Origin: Baffinella frigidus
Taxonomy: Eukaryota; Cryptophyceae; Cryptomonadales; Baffinellaceae
Direction: 5' to 3'
Length of the DNA stretch: 14,279 bases
Assembly: GCA_026770585.1 (NCBI GenBank)
Contig: MU646825.1
Location: 38,203 to 52,481 of the forward strand
Part shown: one piece after another, positions 1 through 6,851 of the stretch
Layout of the letters: each line of letters opens with the position of its first letter
Position numbering within the stretch: position 1 is the first letter of the stretch
Position numbers and translations under genes: made by a program
Notes under the pieces: generated by a model
What the model saw: only the letters and a program-made list of their open reading frames with translations
What the model was told of the DNA's origin: nothing
Database searches by the model: none

Positions 1-179
1 CCCAAACCCTAGACCCTAATCCCTAATCCCTCTAAACCCTAATTCCCAATTCCTCAGCCTTCAATCCTGAACCCTGAACCCTGAACCTTGAACCCTGAAC
101 CCTCCATGCTGAACTCTCAACCCTAAACCCCAAACCCCAAACACTAAACCCAAAATCTCCAGCCATCAACCCGAAACCG
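1..179. repeat. Degenerate CCCTAAA telomere-like array
   Basis: The plus strand is the C-rich telomere strand. Units read CCCTAAA, CCCTAAT, CCCTGAA and CCCTTGAA, with frequent substitutions and one-base indels. The region around 66-105 is dominated by the CCCTGAA variant. The decay argues for an old interstitial or subtelomeric tract rather than an active chromosome tip. The unit belongs to the TTTAGGG class. Confidence 0.85.
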
Positions 180-228
180 GGAACACTACACACAATAGAC
201 ACTTACACAAAACCAAGTCGCTTTGATG

Positions 229-291
229 GAATCCTGAGTCGTTCTGAGTGATTTCTGAGTTGTTCTCACTGAATCCTGAGTCGTCCGGAGT
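229..291. repeat. Three tandem 21-nt repeats
   Basis: Three adjacent 21-nt units (229-249, 250-270, 271-291) share the frame GA-TCCTGAGTCGT-CT-AGT. On the minus strand they lie in a 78-codon open frame (422 to 186) and read as the heptapeptides LRTTQDS, VRTTQKS and LRTTQDS. The frame has no recognisable domain and probably stays open because the unit is a multiple of three. A related block lies at 1270-1345. Confidence 0.6.
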
Positions 292-420
292 GAATTTTCA
301 GATGAAACCTGGGGGCAAAGTTGGTGAGAGTGTCCTAGGGAGAGTCCAGAACATTTGAACATGATACAAATACCCAAAATTTCACTGAGTTGCGACCATT
401 TGCGCTTCGTTGGTGGAACC

Positions 421-526
421 AAAAAATATTTTTTGACCTTGAAAACTGGCTTAAAAACTGGTACCCCAACCCCAGCCAGTTTCGGTTTTTAACTAAAAAC
501 TGGTAGTGATGAGACTACCAGTTTTT
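421..526. repeat. Two adjacent hairpins next to an A/T palindrome
   Basis: The segment opens with the perfect palindrome AAAAAATATTTTTT (421-434). A 9-bp stem follows, AAACTGGCT (443-451) with AGCCAGTTT (474-482). A perfect 12-bp stem comes next, AAAAACTGGTAG (495-506) with CTACCAGTTTTT (515-526), around an 8-nt loop. The shared word AAACTGG appears in both stems. It may be the remnant of a foldback element; no flanking duplication was seen. Confidence 0.6.
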
Positions 527-546
527 GTCTCGTCGGCCACACTACC

Positions 547-1263
547 ACTGAACCATGAACCACCAACCCTAAAGCCTGGCTTAGGGTTTAGGGTTTAGGG
601 TTCTGGTTTTGAGGGCATGGGTGTAGGGTTTGAGTTTTAGGATTTAGGGTTCCAGGTTCAGGATTTAGGGTTTATGTTTTAGTGTTCAGGGTTCAGCATT
701 TAGGGTTTAGCTTCTAGGGTTCAGGGTTCAATGTTCAAGGTTGGTGGTTTATGGTTTAGGATTCAGGTGTTAGGTTTCAGGGTCTAGGGTTTACGGGTGT
801 AGGGTTTACGGGTTTAGGGTTAAGGGTTTAGGATTTAGGGTTTAAGTTTGAGGGTTCAGGGTTTAGGGTTTGGAGTGTACATGTTAAACCCCTAAATCCT
901 GAACCCTCAATTTAGGGTTTAGGGTTTAGGGTTCAGGGTTTGCGCTTTAGGGTTAAGTGTTTTGTATTCAGGGTTTAGAGTTTAGGGTTTAGTGTATTTA
1001 GGGTTTAGAGTTTGGGGTTTAGGGTTAAGTGTTTAGTATTGGGTGTTTATGGTTTAGTGTTTAGGTTGTAGGGTTTAGGGTTTTGGGTCAGGGTTCAGGG
1101 GTTTGGGCTTAGGGTTTATGGTTTAGGATTTAGGATTTAGTTTTTAGGGTTTAGTGTTTAGGGTTTAGGGTTCAGGGTTCAGGGTTTAGGGTTTAGGGTT
1201 TGGTGTTTAGGGTTTAGGGTTTAGGGTTAAGGGGTTCAGTTTGAGGGTTTAGGGTTCTTGGTT
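547..1263. repeat. Degenerate TTTAGGG telomere-like array, G-rich on plus
   Basis: Mostly TTTAGGG with variants TTCAGGG, TGTAGGG, TTTAGTG and TTTAGGA. The best-preserved runs are near 910-932 and 1158-1235. At about 883-909 the strand briefly flips to CCCTAAA/CCCTCAA and then returns to TTTAGGG, a small inversion inside the array. No gene is visible. Confidence 0.85.
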
Positions 1264-1269
1264 GTGGTG

Positions 1270-1345
1270 AACCGAGTCCCTCTGTCTAAACTCTGAGTCC
1301 TCCTGACTGATTACCGAGTCCTTCTGAGTCCTCCCGACCGAATCC
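1270..1345. repeat. Second block of the 21-nt GAGTCC repeat
   Basis: About four units of 21 to 24 nt are marked by CGAGTCC or TGAGTCC followed by CTCTG, TCCTGA or TTCTGA. The minus-strand frame reads DSVGRTQ, DSVISQE, DSEFRQR and DSVHHNQ, matching the DS-x-x-x-TQ pattern of the block at 229-291. The two blocks lie on the outer sides of the first G-rich array. Confidence 0.5.
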
Positions 1346-1495
1346 TGTTTCGACTTCACTCTGTACACATCAGCAGCGTTGCAAGGGAGTGCAGGGAGCA
1401 GTCTGTACGGTCTCAAGAGCGGCACGCTGCAAAGCAGAGACGACTTTCCAACCAATTGTTATTTTTGACTTTATTCACTTAAATTGCTGTTCACC

Positions 1496-2074
1496 TCACT
1501 TCGCTTTGCCACATGCATGGAAGTGGTCGCAATCAGTTTCTGACTTCCTTGTGGAAGCACCGGAGCACTCAGAGGGGGCGGTGCCCCCGTGTCTCACACA
1601 ACGCCTGCACTTTCGGGGTGCCCTGGCTTTCTTGTCCTGCCCACGTGATTTGGTTCCCTTGACGCCCCCGTCGGCTCCCGCGTCCGCTGATACGTCCAGC
1701 TCCATGTTCATGCCGGCCACGGCCCCTGGCGCGTGGTGCGACGGCAGCACATTACTCCCCGGCATTGGTTGGTGTTGTTGGACAGCCTAATGCCGCTGCT
1801 GTGGCCGCGACTCCCCACCTGCCCCCTCCCCTTCTGTGGCTGCTTCGACCCCGCCTGCCGCCTCCATCTCCTCTCTCTCCGCCACCACCCCTGCCGAACG
1901 CGCTGCGCTCCCTCCCTCCTCCTCCTCTGCCTCCGCCAGCCGCCCTCCGCCCCTTTCCCCCGCCACACGCCCGCTGCCCCCGGAGGCTGCTGGCACTTCA
2001 TCTGCGGCGCCGGGCGGAACTTCCGACACGGCTCTGGGCTGCGGCATCGTAATCTTGTTGATGTTCGTCAGCAT
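1496..2074 (-). pseudogene. Stop-interrupted reading frame with Cys/His-rich C-terminus
   Basis: One minus-strand frame runs from an ATG at 2074 to a TGA at 1496-1498 and is broken by a single TAG at 1787-1789. The part before the stop (95 residues) is rich in Ala, Gly, Glu and Arg, with an acidic AEAEEEEGG stretch. The part after it is low-complexity, then basic (KARAPRKCRRC), and ends with CRRCVRHGG, a later Cys, and CDHFHACGKAK. The C-x2-C...C...C-x2-F-x-x-C spacing resembles a small zinc-binding tail, as found in some mobile-element proteins. I do not recognise a family. Overlapping plus-strand frames are Pro/Leu-rich and look like shadows. It could also be non-coding GC-rich sequence or a gene whose amber stop lies in an unrecognised intron. 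Confidence 0.3.
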
Positions 2075-2080
2075 CCTCCA

Positions 2081-2226
2081 GGGTTTAGGGTTTAGGGTTT
2101 AGGGTTTAAAGATTAGGGATTAGGGTTTAGGGAGTTGGGATTTAGAATTAGGGGTTTGGGGTTTAGGGTTTGGGGTTTGGGGTTTGGGGTTTGGGGTTTG
2201 GGGTTTGGAGTTTAGGGTTTAGGGTG
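2081..2226. repeat. TTTAGGG array passing into TTTGGGG variant
   Basis: A clean TTTAGGG run at 2081-2106 gives way to degenerate units and then to five or six consecutive TTTGGGG units (about 2155-2210). The local homogeneity of the variant suggests expansion by unequal exchange or replication slippage rather than independent point mutations. Confidence 0.8.
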
Positions 2227-2276
2227 AGAACCCCTGAACACTGATCTTATGAGAGAGAGCGATGCCCAGGTAAGAC

Positions 2277-2385
2277 CTGGGTTACGGTTCAGGGTTGAGG
2301 GCTTAGGTCGTGGGGTGTAGAGTTCGGGGTCAGGGTGTAGGGTTTAGGTTTTTGGGTTTCGGGATTAGGGTTTAGGGTTTAGGTC
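2277..2385. repeat. Highly degenerate G-rich telomere-like tract
   Basis: Units such as TTCAGGG, GTGTAGGG, TTTAGG and TTTCGGG are recognisable but strongly diverged. A TTTAGGG pair near 2367-2380 is intact. Confidence 0.65.
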
Positions 2386-2578
2386 TTAAAGGCAGCGAGG
2401 ACTCTTAAAGGCAGCAAGGCAGCGAGGACCCAAAAGTAACTAAAACCCTTTCAAAACGCACCGATTCGAGGAATCTGGTTTCAATGAAATCGGCTTTAAA
2501 ACCCTGACGGGACTGGTAAAACCGGTAAACCGGCAAACCGGCAACCGGAAAAGCGGCCAACAATTACCACCATCGCTC
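2386..2578. other. Unique spacer with short direct repeats
   Basis: No gene is visible. AAAGGCAGCGAGGAC, AAAGGCAGC and AAGGCAGCGAGGAC follow one another at 2389-2430. An eight-base unit AAACCGGC/T is repeated about three and a half times at 2518-2548. Confidence 0.55.
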
Positions 2579-2975
2579 TAGGATGACCAGAGTGACTTTA
2601 CACAGGTCACGTCCACTACTAGGACATATCCTCTAGCCGGTTTCATTTCGTAAGTCATAAATGGAGGTTACCGGTATTCTGCTGAATTTCACCCCTAAAT
2701 TTCATCCTTTTTGAAATCTGAAAGCGCAGATCCTCGAGATTTTGCCTTCAGCTCCAGAATCTGCTAAAAAAATTCGAGCTGCGATGAAATCTTGAGATCT
2801 TTACTACAGGCCAAAGGTCGTATAAATGGCTCCAACTAAAGGGATTATATTCCTATAAAACCGGCTAGAGGATAGGCCCACGACACGTGCGGATCCTGTC
2901 CTCTCTTCAGTAAACGACTCTACTCCCATGGACATCATCGTCTGTGGATCGAGCACCAGCGGTTCCCTGCCGCAG
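2579..2975. repeat. 153-bp duplication, copy A, split by an insertion
   Basis: Positions 2579-2628 and 2873-2975 together give 153 bp. They align without gaps to 3121-3273 with only a few substitutions, for example GACACGTGC against GGCACGTGC. Copy A is interrupted between 2628 and 2873 by the element at 2629-2872. The segment contains CACGTGCGGATCC and the word CTCTCTTCAGTAAAC. No coding function is apparent; the minus-strand frame over this area just follows the duplication. Confidence 0.9.
2629..2872. mobile_element. 244-bp MITE-like element with 15-bp terminal inverted repeats
   Basis: The ends are TCCTCTAGCCGGTTT (2629-2643) and its exact reverse complement (2858-2872). TA lies immediately outside each end. 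The interior is AT-richer than its flanks and has no open frame, so the element is non-autonomous. Copy B of the surrounding duplication (3170/3171) runs straight through the insertion point, so the boundary is fixed by direct comparison. A TATA-like TATAAATGG occurs near its right end (2821). TA-bounded ends fit the Tc1/mariner or a similar TA-targeting group; that assignment is inference. Confidence 0.85.
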
Positions 2976-3023
2976 AGGTTCTAAGCCCGCCTCGTTCCCA
3001 CGGACGGGGCGGAGGACGCCGAC

Positions 3024-3120
3024 ACAGCCTCGTGAGGGGGAGTCTGGGGATACTACCCCACGTAGGACCATCCACTCACCCTGACAGCCTCGTGAGGGGG
3101 AGTCTGGGGATATTACCCCA
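3024..3120. repeat. 37-bp direct repeat, period 60
   Basis: Positions 3024-3060 and 3084-3120 match over 37 bases with one difference (GATACTACC against GATATTACC). A diverged relative of the end of this unit, continuing into TAGGATGACC, is seen at 9306-9336. Confidence 0.85.
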
Positions 3121-3273
3121 TAGGATGACCAGAGTGACTTTACACAGGTCACGTCCACTACTAGGACATATAGGCCCACGGCACGTGCGGATCCTGTCCT
3201 CTCTTCAGTAAACAACTCTACACCCATGGGCATCATCGTCTGTGGATCGAGCACCAGCGGTTCCCTGCCGCAG
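3121..3273. repeat. 153-bp duplication, copy B, empty site
   Basis: This is the uninterrupted counterpart of copy A. It begins TAGGATGACCAGAG and ends GGTTCCCTGCCGCAG. It abuts a clean CCCTAAA array directly at 3274, whereas copy A continues into unrelated sequence after 2975. The joint lies at the edge of the duplicated block, as expected if telomere-like DNA was added to or joined at a broken end. Confidence 0.9.
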
Positions 3274-4440
3274 AAACCCTAAACCCTAAACCCTAAACCC
3301 TAAACCCTAAACCCTAAACCACCTGAACCCTAAACCATAAACCCTAAACCCTAAACCCTAAACCCTAAACCCTAAACCCTAAACCACCTAAACCCTAAAC
3401 CTCAAACCCTAAACCCTAATCCTTAAACCCTAAACCCTGAACCATACACCTCAGACCATGAACCCTGAACCTAAATCTAACCCCTAACCCCCATTCATTG
3501 AAACCTGAACCCCTAAACCCAAAACACGAAACGCTGAACTGTAAACCCTAAACCCTCAACCCTGAAGGAAAACCATCAACCATCAACCATCAACCCTAAA
3601 CCCTAAACCCTAAACCCTAAAAAAAGAAACATGAACCCAAAACCTTGAACCCTAAACACTCAATCCTCAACCCTCAACCCTCAACCCTACACCCAACACC
3701 ATAAACTCTCAACCCTAATCCCTGAATCATGCACCATATACCATACACCCTGAACCTGGACCTAAACCCAATCCCCATTCATGAGCACCTGAACCGTAAA
3801 ACTGATCCCCCCTGAACCCTAAGCCCTAAACCCTGAACCATAAATCATAAACCGTATACCATAAACCATAAACCATAAACCTTAACTTAAATCTAAACAC
3901 TAAACCCTAAACCCTAAACCCTCAACCCTGAGCCCAAACCCTAAACCCTAAATCCTAAACCCTAAATCCTAAACCCTAAACCATAAATCCTCAAGCTAAA
4001 TCCTCAAGCTAAACATAAATTCTACACCTTTACCCCTAACCCCTAAACCCCAAACCCTAAACCCTAAACCCTAAACCCCAAACCCTGAACCCTAAACCCT
4101 AAACCCTAAACCCTCACCGCCGTTCATTGAACCCTCAACCCTCAACCCGAGACCCGTTACCCTAAACCCTAAACCCTAAATCTCAAACCCTAAACCCTAT
4201 ACTCTACACCCCAAACCCCCAACCTTTTATCCTAAATCCTTAACCCTAAACCCTAAACTGTAAAACCTAAAACCTAAACCCTAAACCCTAAACCCTAAAC
4301 TCTAAACCCTAAACCCTAAACCCTCATCCCGTCTCCCCTTAAAACCTCAAGCTCCGAACCCCAAACCCTAAACCCTTAACACGGAACCCTGCACCCTAAA
4401 CCCGTCTCTCACCATAAGCCTGCACCATACACTCGAGACC
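3274..4440. repeat. Long CCCTAAA telomere-like array, C-rich on plus
   Basis: About 1.17 kb. Near-perfect CCCTAAA runs at 3274-3318 and 3341-3383 pass into variants: CCATCAA (about 3572-3595), CCATAAA (about 3838-3880), CCCTGAA and CCCTCAA. Similar non-telomeric islands containing CCCCATTCAT recur near 3490, 3773 and, more diverged, 4120. No gene is present. Confidence 0.9.
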
Positions 4441-4615
4441 CCGAGGGTACTGCTGCTGTTCATTTCGTCACCCTACATTAGGCGTAGACCCATGTCCCTA
4501 CGTTGGTCCTGCGGGCGGCGGCGGCTCCTGACGAGCGAGGTACCCCTGTACGGTGGTCTCAGGGTGCGGCGGCTGCTCTTTATGCGTGAGGAAACCTCGT
4601 AAGGCCTCACATGTG
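4441..4615. other. Unique segment with a solo TACAGGGG-family end
   Basis: No gene is visible. GAGCGAGGTACCCCTGTA at 4532-4549 is exactly the right end of the TACAGGGG foldback family, here without its partner arm. It is preceded by a GGCGGCGGCGG run. Confidence 0.55.
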
Positions 4616-4738
4616 TACATGGGTTACTCGTGAATAAGGACACGCCCCCCTGTAGGGTCCTACGATAGGGTTAGTCCTAGGACCACCCTAGGGACGGTGC
4701 CGATTAGGTGGGTGTCCCTACTCGCGAGCAACGCCTAC
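4616..4738. mobile_element. Diverged TACAGGGG-family foldback element
   Basis: The left arm TACATGGGTTACTCGTGAAT pairs with the right arm ...CTACTCGCGAGCAACGCCTA. The centre contains TAGGGTCCTACGATAGGG and CCTAGGACCACCCTAGGG, the core seen in the copies at 7209 and 7400. The arms have drifted and the right end has lost the CCCCTGTA terminus. Confidence 0.6.
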
Positions 4739-4751
4739 AAACCCTGAGCTA

Positions 4752-4889
4752 ATCCGGGAACATCGTTTTACTCACTGAAAATGGGCGACCAAATTCACTA
4801 CGCAGAAGGCTCATACTACTAAAATAGTAAAGCAATTGTGTAGTAAATTTCGTTGCCCATTTTCATTTAATCAATTGACGTTCCCGGAT
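4752..4889. mobile_element. 138-bp foldback element, ATCCGGGAAC ends
   Basis: The termini ATCCGGGAACATCG and TGACGTTCCCGGAT are inverted repeats with two mismatches over 14 bases. Inside them TGAAAATGGGC pairs with GCCCATTTTCA, and the arms continue through AAATTCACTAC and GTGTAGTAAATTT. The apex contains ACTAAAATAGTAAAGCAA. It has no open frame. The apical 60 bp is homologous to the apex of the foldback at 12387-12532. Confidence 0.75.
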
Positions 4890-4918
4890 GAAAACCAGAT
4901 GTGCTAGTCGCGGTGGCC

Positions 4919-4978
4919 TTTAGGTCTTTTAGGTTCTTTCAACTCCCACCTTAGGCGAACACCGGGACCGGTTCTGGC
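4919..4978 (+). repeat. Dispersed 60-bp repeat (R2), copy 1
   Basis: R2 consensus from this window: AGGTCCTTTAGGTTCTTTCA, ACTCCCACCATAGG, CGGACACCGGAACTGGTTCT, GCAGAAAG. This copy is slightly diverged (CACCTTAGGCGAACACCGG). Other copies lie at 5297, 5419 (variant), 6731, 10042 and, inverted, around 13441-13555. The pyrimidine-rich stretch ending in CACCATAG|G resembles a 3' splice site, but no exon was identified, and its role is unknown. Confidence 0.7.
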
Positions 4979-5011
4979 GCATCGCATGAATTTTAAAAAT
5001 GATGTGTGACG

Positions 5012-5120
5012 TGATTCATAAGTTGCATTTCAAGTTTTGCGGTGCAAATTCGTAGACTTTGGGGCATTTTTAAAACACCCGACCGATTCCGCAAAACTTT
5101 AAAATGCAACGTATGAATCA
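5012..5120. mobile_element. 109-bp foldback element, TGATTCATA ends
   Basis: TGATTCATAAGTTGCATTT (from 5012) pairs with AAAATGCAACGTATGAATCA (to 5120), and AAGTTTTGCGG pairs inside with CCGCAAAACTTT. The loop includes GGGGCATTTTTAAAAC. It abuts a solo end of the TACAGGGG family at 5122-5141. Confidence 0.75.
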
Positions 5121-5121
5121 T

Positions 5122-5141
5122 ATGAGCGAGGTACCCCTGTA
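5122..5141. mobile_element. Solo right end of TACAGGGG foldback family
   Basis: ATGAGCGAGGTACCCCTGTA matches the right terminus of the element at 7209-7330 exactly. The rest of the element is absent, so this is a truncated copy. The same bases also occur solo at 4532-4549. Confidence 0.7.
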
Positions 5142-5296
5142 GGGTGGGCGAGAGACTCGAGGCGTGGAAGAGCGAGCAGTCTCTCATTAATTGATTCCGA
5201 TTTATTACTATTAAAGTTAACCACTCTCCTCGCCCGATGTATTATCATTAAAGTCCATCCCTCTCCTCGTCCCCTTCGTCCTCGTCCTCCACGTCA
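5142..5296. repeat. Spacer with a tandem 37-nt duplication
   Basis: ATTACTATTAAAGTTAACCA... at 5204-5233 and ATTATCATTAAAGTCCATCC... at 5241-5273 are tandem, diverged copies, each ending in CTCTCCTCG(C/T)CCC. A pyrimidine-rich stretch of TCGTC units follows. No gene is visible. Confidence 0.55.
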
Positions 5297-5361
5297 TTTA
5301 GGTCCTCTGGGTTCTTTCAACTCCCACCATAGGCGGACACCGGAACTTATCCTGCAGAAAA
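5297..5361 (+). repeat. R2 repeat, copy 2
   Basis: TTTAGGTCCTCTGGGTTC, then TTTCAACTCCCACCATAGG and CGGACACCGGAAC, ending CCTGCAGAAAAG. It lies about 490 bp upstream of the RING gene on the same strand. Confidence 0.75.
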
Positions 5362-5418
5362 GTCCTCGTCCGCCCACAGTGCGTCAACACCTTCCCTGGC
5401 GAGTTGCAACAACTCCTC

Positions 5419-5490
5419 AGGTCCTTTAGGTTTTGATTTCTCCCAACATATGCCAACGACACCCCCCTGCGTAGAAAGGACTGCAGAAAA
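5419..5490 (+). repeat. R2 variant, copy 3
   Basis: It shares AGGTCCTTTAGGTT and CTGCAGAAA with R2, but the middle reads TTGATTTCTCCCAACATATG and CCAACGACAC. The same variant occurs inverted at 13474-13555, so it is a distinct subfamily rather than local decay. Confidence 0.65.
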
Positions 5491-5576
5491 CCTCACTCTC
5501 CAGCACCAGTTTGCTCTGCCCGTCCATTAGAAACATGGGCTCGAAACCTGACCATTTCGCCTGCTTCGCCTGCTTC

Positions 5577-5737
5577 GCCTTAGAAGGCCACTTCGTGGCC
5601 TAAGGCCATCAAGACAATCACGTTCGCACGTGCGTTTCGTGCTTCGTCGGGGGGAAACATCCTTCACGACTGTCTTACGAGACAGTCACGATCGCACGTG
5701 CAGTCCTTTCGCCCCCCATTTTACTACGAGCTCGTAG
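5577..5737. promoter_or_regulatory. Hairpin-rich upstream region of the RING gene
   Basis: Four dyads lie in 160 bp: AGGCCAC-TTC-GTGGCCT (5585-5601); two GCACGTGC palindromes at 5626-5633 and 5694-5701; GACTGTCT-TACG-AGACAGTC (5668-5687); and CTACGAGCTCGTAG (5724-5737). GGGGGG and CCCCCC blocks at 5649 and 5712 flank the TACG hairpin, so a larger imperfect foldback is possible. CACGTG is the classical bHLH/bZIP binding core in plants and other eukaryotes; any function here is inferred from position (116 to 277 bp before the ATG). The segment may equally be a decayed mobile element. Confidence 0.4.
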
Positions 5738-5839
5738 ACGATGACAAAAAAAAAGTTTCTTCCAAGCCAGTCATGAACGAGGAATTTTTATTCCCCATGA
5801 GGTTCTTAGTTTCGAAATTATTCCTCTCGCTCGCTGGGG

Positions 5840-5846
5840 TATAAAG
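5840..5846 (+). promoter_or_regulatory. TATA-like box just before the RING gene ATG
   Basis: TATAAAG lies 8 bases before the start codon. That is too close for a standard TATA box with initiation about 30 nt downstream, unless the transcript begins inside the present frame. The same bases supply the in-frame TAA (5842-5844) that makes the ATG at 5854 the first possible start. Confidence 0.2.
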
Positions 5847-5853
5847 AGAGAAA

Positions 5854-6495
5854 ATGCCGCACGACTCTCTCAGCGCGTCGCTGGTCTTCAATGGAGAGAT
5901 CAAGGAGACCCATCCTCGGTCTGAAAGTCGCGAGATTGACGAACACGAGGTCGTTATCTCCGTCCTCCCCGAGAACAACACGTTTGAAGAACCCCTCGTC
6001 GGCGGGGACGAGGCGATCCTCGGGGATCTGGAGGGCGCAGAAGCGGCCCCGAGCGACGTCCCGCACGCTCAGTACACGGCCTCCGACATGGCTGCGTTGC
6101 TGCCATCGTTGCTGCCGCAGCGCGTGTTGGGTTCCTCCCCCGACACGTGGGGAAAGGAAGGCGACGAATGCGCCATCTGCCTGGGAGTGATGGCGGCAGG
6201 CGAGCACGTCTCGGACCTTCCCGTCTGCTACCACACATTCCACCTGGAGTGTGCTGTCGAGTGGCTCAAGACCAAAGTCGAGGCGGGGCAGCCCGGTTGC
6301 TGCCCGGTCTGCAACGCCGAGATCCTCAAGCCGGTCGTGCCATGGAAGCCGGCTTCCGTAGCACAACTACCAGTCAGAAGGCGAAACCCGCCAGCTTCTC
6401 ACTGCAAGATCTGCCTCATGTTTATGCTTCTGTTTATGTGTGTGGTGGTCGTGACGATCCTCTGCATGCATAGGACAATCTCAGGGAAGCCGTAG
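5854..6495 (+). CDS. RING-H2 finger protein, C-terminal membrane anchor, likely E3 ubiquitin ligase
   Basis: 213 residues in one uninterrupted frame. Residues 1-100 are acidic and look disordered. Residues 106-153 form a complete C3H2C3 RING-H2 finger: C106-x2-C109-x15-C125-x-H127-x2-H130-x2-C133-x16-C150-x2-C153. It has the usual LP before the third ligand, F129 between the two His, W137-L138 in the zinc-binding groove and P151 before the last pair. The C133-C150 spacer is longer than the common ten residues. The basic RRR at 175-177 precedes a hydrophobic stretch, about 186-204 (ICLMFMLLFMCVVVVTILC), with nine residues after it, so the protein is probably tail-anchored with the RING facing the cytosol. 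RING-H2 proteins of this kind recruit an E2 enzyme and ubiquitinate partners; the substrate cannot be read. An in-frame TAA at 5842 fixes the ATG as the first Met. Intronless; no close gene neighbours. The RING call is firm, the ligase role inferred. Confidence 0.88.
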   Translation: MPHDSLSASLVFNGEIKETHPRSESREIDEHEVVISVLPENNTFEEPLVGGDEAILGDLEGAEAAPSDVPHAQYTASDMAALLPSLLPQRVLGSSPDTWGKEGDECAICLGVMAAGEHVSDLPVCYHTFHLECAVEWLKTKVEAGQPGCCPVCNAEILKPVVPWKPASVAQLPVRRRNPPASHCKICLMFMLLFMCVVVVTILCMHRTISGKP

Positions 6496-6578
6496 GCCCG
6501 CCTGCCGGAGCTTCAGGGGTCTGCAACGTGGGACAGGCCCGCTTCGGGACGGATGGGCCAAAAGTCTCCTAAAGGACG

Positions 6579-6614
6579 ACATGCCAAAGCAGAATGCGAC
6601 ATTCTGGGGCATGT
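6579..6614 (+). other. Hairpin in probable 3' UTR
   Basis: ACATGCC and CAGAATG on the left pair with CATTCTG and GGCATGT on the right, giving two 7-bp stems separated by an unpaired AAAG/GG bulge around the short loop CGA. It lies between the RING stop codon and the polyadenylation-like hexamer, so it would be in the transcript. Confidence 0.4.
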
Positions 6615-6639
6615 CTCCATTGGCGGCCGTGGTTGAATT

Positions 6640-6645
6640 AATAAA
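6640..6645 (+). terminator. AATAAA polyadenylation-like signal
   Basis: The hexamer lies 145 bases after the RING gene stop. Its use depends on the organism, because some protists do not use AATAAA. Confidence 0.4.
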
Positions 6646-6730
6646 CTTATCGCATCGTGAGTGCTCCCCGTCCTTGCACCCTCCTCGACCCATCAGGTTG
6701 CTCTCTAGCATTTGACGCTCTACATTCCGT

Positions 6731-6788
6731 TAGGTCCTCGAGCTTTTGAGAGCTCCCACCATAGGCGGACAACAACCCCTTCCGCAGG
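6731..6788 (+). repeat. R2 repeat, copy 4
   Basis: TAGGTCCTCGAGC...GAGCTCCCACCATAGG then CGGACAACAACCCC. The tail CCGCAGGATCCTC is close to that of the 5297 copy. With 5297 and 5419, it places R2 on both sides of the RING gene in the same orientation. Confidence 0.65.
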
Positions 6789-6851
6789 ATCCTCATTTGC
6801 CCGTTTCACATGTCGAGGATGGAGGGTTACTCGAAATTGAGAACACGCGCT

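Noticed and set aside
1-180. Active chromosome end at the left edge
   Set aside because: The units are too degenerate, and similar decayed arrays occur inside the window in both orientations.
2907-3254. 115-codon minus-strand frame with internal repeats
   Set aside because: It only follows the 153-bp and 37-bp duplications; both copies lack a domain.
5818-6366. 182-codon minus-strand open frame opposite the RING gene
   Set aside because: It is antisense to a gene with a complete RING-H2 zinc-ligand pattern, has no domain of its own, and reflects GC-rich coding sequence on the other strand.
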